DNA of 64,000 bases from NCBI RefSeq assembly GCF_002015045.1, contig NZ_MUXX01000019.1, positions 1-64,000 of the forward strand. The letters are read 5' to 3'. The position numbers and the translations under genes were made by a program. The number at the start of each line of letters is the position of its first letter. The first letter of the stretch is position 1. Shown piece by piece: positions 58,135 to 64,000 of the stretch. The notes beneath the pieces were generated by a model. That model was not told the DNA's origin. It saw only the letters and a list, made by a program, of their open reading frames with translations, and did no database searches. Origin of the DNA: Haemophilus paraphrohaemolyticus (GTDB lineage Bacteria > Pseudomonadota > Gammaproteobacteria > Enterobacterales > Pasteurellaceae).

Positions 58135-59040
58135 CATACAGAGCAAAACATAATCTACCATCATTCCAGCAATATCTTTACCTGAAATCTTTTCAATTCC
58201 TTCTAAACCAGGGCTCGCATTCACTTCTAAAATCATCGGGCCTTGGTTTGTGCGAATCAGATCAACCCCTGCAACATCTAGTCCAATAGCTTTGGTCGCT
58301 TGAATCGCAATCATCTTTTCTTCTTCTGTTAGGTCAATGCTTTCAGCTTTACCACCTTGGTGCAAATTGGCACGAAAATTGCCATTGCCTGCAGTGCGCT
58401 GCATACCTGCAACGACTTGCTTACCAATCACAAAAGCACGAATATCCTGCCCTCGGGTTTCTGCGATAAAATCTTGTACTAACGCTTTTTCTCCTGCTTG
58501 TTTTAACGTTTCTAGCTTATTTAAGGCTATGGCTTTTCCTTCACATAACTCCACGCCAGTACCTTGCATACCAACTAATGTCTTAAGTACGACAGAAGGA
58601 GAATGCAAAACCAATTGTGAAGAGCTTTCAACTAATTCGCCAATGTAGCTTGTTGAGGGAATAGGCAAGCCGTAAGCGGCAAGCAATTGCAAACTTTGCC
58701 ATTTGTTTCGAGCCAATCGAAAAGCGTGGGCATTATTTAGCACTTTCGTTTTTTTAATTTCAAAATGCTGCAACACATAACAGCCCATCTCTGTGCTGGT
58801 TGCGCCAAACCGAGGAAGTACCGCTTGATATTTATCGAGTTCTAATTCTTGTTCAGGCGTTTGATAGAACAATCTAGCGGTCGATTTTCCTTCAACATTT
58901 GCAAGTTTAAGCAGCATTCGATTGGGATCGAGTATATCGAGGGAAATGCCACGCTGTTCGCACGCAGTTTTAATCCGTTGGCAGCTATATAAACGTGGTT
59001 CTCGGCAAAGCATTAACCATTTAATAGAGGAATTCGCCAT
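58132..59040 (-). CDS. rimK: RimK family alpha-L-glutamate ligase
   Basis: 302 residues, an ATP-grasp ligase. In E. coli RimK adds glutamates to the C-terminus of ribosomal protein S6. Seen: LAAYGLPIPSTSYIGE, VVLKTLVGMQGTGVELCEG near 150 (ATP loop), QDFIAETRGQDIRAFVIGKQ near 190, and the Mg-binding MILEVNASPGLEGIEKISGK near 270. Starts by a 1-base TAATG overlap with the radA stop, so it is in operon with radA. Confidence 0.88.
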   Translation of the reverse strand: MANSSIKWLMLCREPRLYSCQRIKTACEQRGISLDILDPNRMLLKLANVEGKSTARLFYQTPEQELELDKYQAVLPRFGATSTEMGCYVLQHFEIKKTKVLNNAHAFRLARNKWQSLQLLAAYGLPIPSTSYIGELVESSSQLVLHSPSVVLKTLVGMQGTGVELCEGKAIALNKLETLKQAGEKALVQDFIAETRGQDIRAFVIGKQVVAGMQRTAGNGNFRANLHQGGKAESIDLTEEEKMIAIQATKAIGLDVAGVDLIRTNQGPMILEVNASPGLEGIEKISGKDIAGMMVDYVLLCM

Positions 59041-60419
59041 TACAAATTGCCTAAAATATCTAACGCATCACTGAGTTTTTTCACACCAAAAACTTCCATT
59101 CCCTTAATTGATTTTTTAGGCATATTGCCAAAAGGCACAATGGCACGCTTGAAGCCGTGTTTTGCCGCTTCGGAAATACGCTCTTGACCGCTTGGAACAG
59201 GGCGAATTTCGCCCGCTAATCCAACTTCGCCAAATATCACAAGATCTTGCGGAAGCGGTCGATTTCTAAAGCTCGAAATTAAGGAGAGAATTAAGGTTAA
59301 GTCCGCACTGGTTTCAGTCACTTTTACCCCACCTACTACATTGACAAACACATCTTGGTCTGACATTTGCAAACCGCCGTGGCGGTGTAAAACAGCAAGC
59401 AGTAACGATAGACGGTTATGATCTAAACCCACAGCCACACGGCGAGGATTAGCGAGCATAGAGTGATCGACCAAGGCTTGAATTTCCACCAAAAGCGGAC
59501 GTGTGCCTTCCCAAAGTACGACCACCGAACTGCCTGAAACTTGCTCTTCGCTACGGCTCAAGAAGATCGCGGATGGATTTTTGACTTCGCGAAGACCTTG
59601 TTCTGTCATTGCAAATACACCCAATTCATTTACCGCTCCAAAACGGTTTTTTTGGCTGCGCAAGGTGCGGTAGCGAGAGTCTGATTCACCCTCTAACAAA
59701 AGTGAAGCATCAATCGCGTGTTCTAAAACTTTCGGACCTGCAAGCGTGCCATCTTTGGTTACGTGTCCAACCATAATAATTGCCACTTGACGGGTTTTCG
59801 CATAACGAGTGAGGAATGAGGCGCATTCACGTACTTGTGAGACCGAACCTGGCGAGGATTGGATATCGGAAAGGTGCATCACTTGAATAGAGTCAATTAC
59901 CATAATTTTCGGCTTTTCTTGATCGGCAATATTACAAATATGCTCAACCGAGGTTTCAGAAAGCATTTTGAGATGTTCAGTTGGCAAGCCTAAACGGTTC
60001 GCGCGCATTGCCACTTGTTGGAGCGACTCCTCACCTGTGACATATAGTGTAGGAATTTCTTTAGATAATCCGCACATCACTTGTAGCAGCAACGTACTTT
60101 TCCCCGCACCAGGGTGGCCACCAATCAGAATGGCTGAACCAGGCACGACACCGCCCCCCAACACACGATCGAGTTCGTTAAATCCGCTACTAAAACGAGG
60201 TACTTCTTGCAAACTAATTTCAGAAAGTGCTTGTACTTTGCCTGAAGTTTCGCCCGCATAGCCACTAAAGCGGTCGTTTTTTTTACTTTCTTTGGCAGAA
60301 ACCAAACGAATTTCGCTGATGGTGTTCCACGCATAGCACTCTTTACACTGTCCCATCCACTTGGAATATTCTGCGCCACAATCGCTACACACATAAGCTG
60401 TTTTTGGTGCTTTTGCCAT
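59040..60419 (-). CDS. radA: DNA repair protein RadA
   Basis: 459 residues from the ATG at 60419 (MAKAPKTAYVCSDCG), which has TGAGG ahead; an upstream TTG would add 15 unrelated residues. N-terminal zinc finger CSDCGAEYSKWMGQCKECYA, RecA-like ATPase with Walker A GGHPGAGKST near 98, the RadA-specific KNRFG motif (RSQKNRFGAVNELGVF) and a C-terminal Lon-like domain. Promotes branch migration in recombination and, in competent bacteria, transformation. It is divergent from the pilABCD competence operon. Confidence 0.96.
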   Translation of the reverse strand: MAKAPKTAYVCSDCGAEYSKWMGQCKECYAWNTISEIRLVSAKESKKNDRFSGYAGETSGKVQALSEISLQEVPRFSSGFNELDRVLGGGVVPGSAILIGGHPGAGKSTLLLQVMCGLSKEIPTLYVTGEESLQQVAMRANRLGLPTEHLKMLSETSVEHICNIADQEKPKIMVIDSIQVMHLSDIQSSPGSVSQVRECASFLTRYAKTRQVAIIMVGHVTKDGTLAGPKVLEHAIDASLLLEGESDSRYRTLRSQKNRFGAVNELGVFAMTEQGLREVKNPSAIFLSRSEEQVSGSSVVVLWEGTRPLLVEIQALVDHSMLANPRRVAVGLDHNRLSLLLAVLHRHGGLQMSDQDVFVNVVGGVKVTETSADLTLILSLISSFRNRPLPQDLVIFGEVGLAGEIRPVPSGQERISEAAKHGFKRAIVPFGNMPKKSIKGMEVFGVKKLSDALDILGNL

Positions 60420-60498
60420 ATTAAACCTCAACCCTAAACTGAAAAATTGACGAAATACTATCAAAAAATACTGAATGAATAAACACTGAAATTTTTAT

Positions 60499-60520
60499 TT
60501 TTTCGAGCAGGCTCGAAAAT
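60499..60520 (+). promoter_or_regulatory. CRP-S-like (Sxy/TfoX-dependent) competence site upstream of pilA
   Basis: TTTTCGAGCAGGCTCGAAAA is a palindrome with TTCGA-N6-TCGAA (60502-60517), one base per half different from the Pasteurellaceae CRP-S core TGCGA-N6-TCGCA, and with the flanking T and A runs of that class. It is about 90 bases ahead of pilA, a known CRP-S regulon member in the family. Confidence 0.6.
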
Positions 60521-60610
60521 TTAAACATTGGTACTCGCTAAAACAGAAAAAATCCGCAAACTTTAAGGGCGTGAATAACACGCGTATTGATTTAAAAGGA
60601 AATTTAACAA

Positions 60611-61078
60611 ATGAAATCTTTAATAAAAAAGTCACTTTTTCTTAAGCCTTCAAAGGCATTTACTCTCATTGAATTGATGATTGTTATTGCTATTATTGCC
60701 ATTCTGGCGACCATTGCGATCCCTTCCTACACCACTTATACACAAAAAGCGGCACTCTCTGAACTTTTACGAGCATCTGCTTCATATAAATCAGATGTGG
60801 AAGTTTGTATTTACAACACTGGCAATGTGGCAAATTGTTCAGGCGGCTCAAATGGTGTGCAGGCAAATAAAACCTCAAGCGACGAAACTAAATACTTGAA
60901 ATCTGTTTCTGTCGCAAGCGGGGTAATTACGGTAGCAGGTAAAGGCAATATTGATGGCTTTGGTTACACAATGACGCCAACCTTTAGCTCAAATACGATT
61001 AGCTGGAAAACAACTTGTACAGGTTCTGATACGAGTTTATTCCCTGCAAATTTCTGTTCTACAGGCTCAACAAACTAA
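60611..61078 (+). CDS. pilA: Type IV major pilin, ApfA/PilA
   Basis: 155 residues. A 16-residue basic leader (MKSLIKKSLFLKPSKA) precedes the mature FTLIELMIVIAIIAILATIA helix with Glu5. The residue at -1 is Ala, not the usual Gly. The globular part has a C-terminal cysteine pair (TTCTGSDTSLFPANFC) as in PilA of Haemophilus. It builds the type IV pilus used in adhesion and DNA uptake. Ribosome site AAAGGAAATTTAACAA. Followed by a USS stem-loop and then pilB. Confidence 0.93.
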   Translation: MKSLIKKSLFLKPSKAFTLIELMIVIAIIAILATIAIPSYTTYTQKAALSELLRASASYKSDVEVCIYNTGNVANCSGGSNGVQANKTSSDETKYLKSVSVASGVITVAGKGNIDGFGYTMTPTFSSNTISWKTTCTGSDTSLFPANFCSTGSTN

Positions 61079-61091
61079 TAGCATCAATTCC

Positions 61092-61118
61092 AAGCGGTCA
61101 ATTTTGACCGCTCTTTTG
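61092..61118 (+). terminator. USS palindrome stem-loop between pilA and pilB
   Basis: AGCGGTCAA (61093-61101) pairs with TTGACCGCT (61104-61112) with a two-base loop, followed by CTTTTGCT. It is made of two head-to-head USS cores. A short T run means read-through into pilB is likely, so it could lower pilBCD relative to pilin. Confidence 0.65.
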
Positions 61119-61146
61119 CTAATAAATCACTTATAACAAAAAAACT

Positions 61147-62532
61147 ATGACCTATACTGTTTGCGATTTAAACACTCAAAATATTTTTGAAATCTCTGAA
61201 CCTCAATGGCAGAAAAATTGTGAAGATAAAACCATTCTTTTACGTTATTTGGCTATTCCCGTTAAAGAGGATAAAGAGAAATTATGGCTTGCAATTGATG
61301 ATTTAAATAATCTGACCGCTTATGAGATTTTTTCCTTTATTGCCCATAAAGAGATTGAGCCCATTTTAATTTCTACTGAAGAATTAAAATATCTATTAAA
61401 TGAGCTTTCACCTAAAAAAGATATTGTTTATGAAGCCACTGAGATTATTTATTCAGATAATAATCAGCAAGTAGATTTAGATCATAATGATCCTGTTATT
61501 CATCTATTAGATGAGTTATTTAATTACTGCTTACAGAAAAATGTTTCCGATATTCATTTAGAGCCTCAGAAAAATCGACTTATGATCCGCTTGCGGATTG
61601 ATGGTGTTTTACACATTTATAAAATGCTATCGCTAAATTTAGCTAGCCGTATTATTTCTCGATTAAAAATTCTTTCTAAATTAGATATTAGCGAAACTCG
61701 CTTACCGCAAGATGGACAATTTCACTTTAAAACAAAAATCTCTGATACTTTAGATTTTCGTGTTTCCACATTGCCAACTAATTTTGGTGAGAAAATAGTA
61801 CTGCGTTTACAAAAGAATAAACCTATTGATTTAGATTTTTTAGAGCTTGGATTTAATCCTCAACAGAAAGAAACTTTATTAAATGCGCTAAATCAACCAC
61901 AAGGTTTAATTTTAGTAACTGGCCCTACAGGAAGCGGTAAAAGTATTACTTTATATAGTGCATTAAGTTATTTGAATCAAAGTGAAAAACATATTTTAAC
62001 TGCAGAAGATCCAATTGAAATCGAAATTGATGGCATTATTCAAACCCAAGTAGATCGTGGCATTGGATTAGACTTTAGCCAATTATTACGCACTTTTTTA
62101 CGCCAAGATCCCGACATTATTATGTTTGGTGAAATTCGTGATGAAGAGAGTGCACAAATGGCATTGCGAGCCTCTCAAACAGGGCATTTGGTGCTTTCCA
62201 CACTTCATACTAACGATGCTCCATCAGCAGTAGAACGCCTGTTGCAACTTGGAATTAAAGAATTTGAATTAAGAAATAGCTTGCAATTGGTCATTGCTCA
62301 ACGCCTAGTTAGGAAAATCTGCACGCATTGCCAAGGCAATAGCTGTGAGCATTGTTATCAGGGCTACAAAGGGCGAATTGGTGTGTATCAATTACTGTCA
62401 AAAAATGGTAAAGAATTTGAAAAATCAACCGCTTGTTTAGATTTTTCTAATTTGGCAGAAAGTGCAATACAAAAATGCCAAGAAAATAAAACCAATTTAC
62501 CAGAAATCCAGAGGGTATTAGGCTATGTTTAA
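61147..62532 (+). CDS. pilB: Type IV pilus assembly ATPase PilB (ApfB)
   Basis: 461 residues, shorter than Pseudomonas PilB because the N-terminal domain is reduced. Core: Walker A TGPTGSGKSITLYS near 262, Asp box AEDPIEIEIDGIIQTQVDRG near 285, Walker B DPDIIMFGEIRDEESAQMAL near 320, His box TGHLVLSTLHTNDAPSA. A zinc site CTHCQGNSCEHCYQGYKGR is near 400. It powers pilin polymerisation at the inner membrane. Ends 8 bases inside pilC. Confidence 0.95.
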   Translation: MTYTVCDLNTQNIFEISEPQWQKNCEDKTILLRYLAIPVKEDKEKLWLAIDDLNNLTAYEIFSFIAHKEIEPILISTEELKYLLNELSPKKDIVYEATEIIYSDNNQQVDLDHNDPVIHLLDELFNYCLQKNVSDIHLEPQKNRLMIRLRIDGVLHIYKMLSLNLASRIISRLKILSKLDISETRLPQDGQFHFKTKISDTLDFRVSTLPTNFGEKIVLRLQKNKPIDLDFLELGFNPQQKETLLNALNQPQGLILVTGPTGSGKSITLYSALSYLNQSEKHILTAEDPIEIEIDGIIQTQVDRGIGLDFSQLLRTFLRQDPDIIMFGEIRDEESAQMALRASQTGHLVLSTLHTNDAPSAVERLLQLGIKEFELRNSLQLVIAQRLVRKICTHCQGNSCEHCYQGYKGRIGVYQLLSKNGKEFEKSTACLDFSNLAESAIQKCQENKTNLPEIQRVLGYV

Positions 62533-63721
62533 GGTATATGAATTTCATTGGAAAGCTATTAATCGTTTTCAGCAGAAACAGAAAGGGAAATTATTAGCTC
62601 GAAATCAAGATGAATTAGAACAAAGGTTAATTAAAAAAGGCTTTCAGCAAATTAAAATTAGTCGGAATTTTATTTTACCTAAAAATCCAAAATCTGAAGA
62701 GGTGACTCAACTTATTTCTCAACTTGCTTTACTAATTAACGCAAGACTTCCCTTAAAACAAGCGTTATCAATCATTTTAGAAAATACACAAAATATAAAA
62801 ATCTATTTATGGCTTGAAGAAATAATACGTTCAGTTGAGTTAGGTTATTCTTTTTCAAAATCATTAGAAAATTTAAATCGCTATTTAAATAGCCAAGAAA
62901 TTCAGCTTATCAAAATGGGAGAAATGAGTGGAAAATTAGGTGTGATGCTTGAAAATATTGCACAATCTAGGTCTGAAAGTGAGAAATTATTTTCTAAAGT
63001 AAAAAAGATCATGTTTTATCCTGTGATGGTCTTAACAATTGCGTTAACACTTTCAATTGGAATGTTAGTGCTAATTGTGCCTAAATTTGCAGAATTATAT
63101 AGTGCTAAAGATAAAACTCTTCCATTTATTACGGAAATACTCTTTTTTCTCTCTAATTTATTAGTGGATAATTATATATTTCTACTAGTTTTACTTATTT
63201 TAAGTAGTGTTTTACTCTCTTTTTTAGCGAAAAAAACAACAATAATCACAAAGCTAAAATACTCTATTTTAAGTAATATGCCCGTATTTAAGGCTATTCT
63301 TAGCCAATCACGTATTATTTATTTTACCCAAAATGTAGCCTTAATGCTAAATGCTAGCCTTCGGTTAGATCTTATTTTAGAAACTTTTTTATCGAATAAA
63401 CAAGCCGATCCTATTTTACAAAAAGAGTGTCTATCGGTATTAACGCTGATTAAACAGGGTTACGCTTTTTCTGAATGTTTAAATACAGAGGTATTTGAAA
63501 GCCAAACGGTTCAGATGTTATCCGTGGGTGAAAAGAGCGGAAAATTAGCTGAAATGAGCGAATATGTTAGCCAAATCTATAAAAAGAAATTAGATGATCA
63601 GCTAGATATTTTGTCGCAATTGCTTGAGCCTGTGCTAATGGTGGTATTGGGCGGGATTGTTGGCACAATTATTGTTGGGCTTTATTTACCAATTTTTGAT
63701 ATGGGATCTTTAGTTGAATAA
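62525..63721 (+). CDS. pilC: Type IV pilus inner-membrane platform protein PilC (ApfC)
   Basis: 398 residues of the GspF/PilC family: two repeated cytoplasmic domains (QLALLINARLPLKQALSIIL and TQNVALMLNASLRLDLILET) and three membrane helices (FYPVMVLTIALTLSIGMLVLIV, NYIFLLVLLILSSVLLSF, LMVVLGGIVGTIIVGLYLPI). It is the platform on which PilB works. Overlaps pilB by 8 bases; 1 base before pilD. Confidence 0.94.
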   Translation: MFKVYEFHWKAINRFQQKQKGKLLARNQDELEQRLIKKGFQQIKISRNFILPKNPKSEEVTQLISQLALLINARLPLKQALSIILENTQNIKIYLWLEEIIRSVELGYSFSKSLENLNRYLNSQEIQLIKMGEMSGKLGVMLENIAQSRSESEKLFSKVKKIMFYPVMVLTIALTLSIGMLVLIVPKFAELYSAKDKTLPFITEILFFLSNLLVDNYIFLLVLLILSSVLLSFLAKKTTIITKLKYSILSNMPVFKAILSQSRIIYFTQNVALMLNASLRLDLILETFLSNKQADPILQKECLSVLTLIKQGYAFSECLNTEVFESQTVQMLSVGEKSGKLAEMSEYVSQIYKKKLDDQLDILSQLLEPVLMVVLGGIVGTIIVGLYLPIFDMGSLVE

Positions 63722-63722
63722 A

Positions 63723-64000
63723 ATGGATTTAGTAAAATTTTTGGAATTTTTAACTGCCATATTATTCGCTTTCTGGTTTAAAAGAGAAATACCTCTTTTT
63801 GCCAAGCGAATCAATCGGCAAACTTATGACGAATTTTATTCTCTAGTAAATTTTCAGCTAAATTATAGCGATTTTGAAAAACAATCCAAATTAAAAATAA
63901 AAAAGAGTAAGTTATCAATTCTTTTTTTCTTTATTTTTCCTTTGGTTACTTTATTAAATCAAAATTACCTTATCTCAGCAATAATTATTATCCTATGCTT
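63723..64000 (+). CDS. pilD: Prepilin peptidase PilD (ApfD), 3' end outside the window
   Basis: An ATG one base after the pilC stop opens a frame to the window edge (92 codons): MDLVKFLEFLTAILFAFWFK, RINRQTYDEFYSLVNFQLNY and then LSILFFFIFPLVTLLNQNYL. A hydrophobic N-terminus, position after pilC and the usual pilABCD order point to the prepilin leader peptidase. The N-terminal zinc-binding cysteines of larger PilD proteins are absent in the visible part. The catalytic aspartates would lie beyond the edge. Confidence 0.7.
   Translation, partial: MDLVKFLEFLTAILFAFWFKREIPLFAKRINRQTYDEFYSLVNFQLNYSDFEKQSKLKIKKSKLSILFFFIFPLVTLLNQNYLISAIIIILC

Overview
The window is a 64-kb stretch of ordinary chromosome from a member of the Pasteurellaceae. 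Three things point there. Gene content and order are typical of the family: ybgC-tolQRAB-pal, cydABX-ybgE, prmC-sirB-kdsA, the e(P4) lipoprotein gene hel, and pilABC(D). The DNA is AT-rich. It is also densely sprinkled with the uptake signal sequence (USS) core AAGCGGT(C), usually followed by an A/T tract and TTTGCAAA, on both strands. That is the 'Apl-type' USS of the Actinobacillus pleuropneumoniae / Mannheimia / Bibersteinia side of the family; I saw no Haemophilus-type AAGTGCGGT core. I cannot name the species from sequence alone.

Layout. 1-6.3 kb: argD, a decayed ushA, dgkA, sstT with a 26-codon membrane ORF behind it, and the purM-purN pair under a PurR box. 6.4-14.5 kb: a tryptophan-centred block, with a TrpR-operator-like palindrome, ydfG, a small membrane protein, trpB and trpA, then polA, lolA, trpR and mtgA; a second TrpR-like palindrome overlaps the polA stop. 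14.7-22.3 kb: fbp (CRP site upstream), a frameshifted HTH remnant, an unusual Nramp-family transporter, an AhpD-like protein divergent from an AraC-type regulator, yqhA, ygfZ, yicC, rph. 22.4-31.3 kb: rmuC, prmC, sirB1-like, kdsA, a polar amino-acid (cystine/cysteine-type) ABC transporter, and a TusA-like / secreted / hemerythrin trio. 31.3-42.8 kb: tgt, a tiny glycine-rich lipoprotein, a DUF1439 protein, carbonic anhydrase, serS, smpB, ycjX, a CYTH protein, prfB with its programmed +1 frameshift, pfkA, a cysteine desulfurase and a secreted thermonuclease. 42.8-46.1 kb: an arginine block (antiporter, unknown membrane protein, argE) preceded by two correctly spaced ARG-box-like palindromes. 46.3-58.1 kb: the complete tol-pal operon, the cytochrome bd operon, a small secreted protein, hel (CRP site upstream), grpE and potD. 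58.1-64 kb: rimK-like, radA and the type IV pilus / competence operon pilABCD, with pilD running off the end.

I found no rRNA, tRNA, insertion sequence, prophage, CRISPR array or other large mobile element. No obviously new large system is present. The most interesting items are regulatory: two TrpR-operator-like palindromes sharing a 13-bp core, an ArgR double box in front of an operon containing an unrecognised membrane protein, a CRP-S-like competence site at pilA, paired inverted USSs used as stem-loops between genes, and a row of three hairpins between purM and purN. Signs of decay are ushA (5' deletion ending at a USS, an amber codon and a 1-base frameshift) and the antitoxin-like HTH remnant. 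All regulatory calls rest on motif reading by eye, not on scores or searches.
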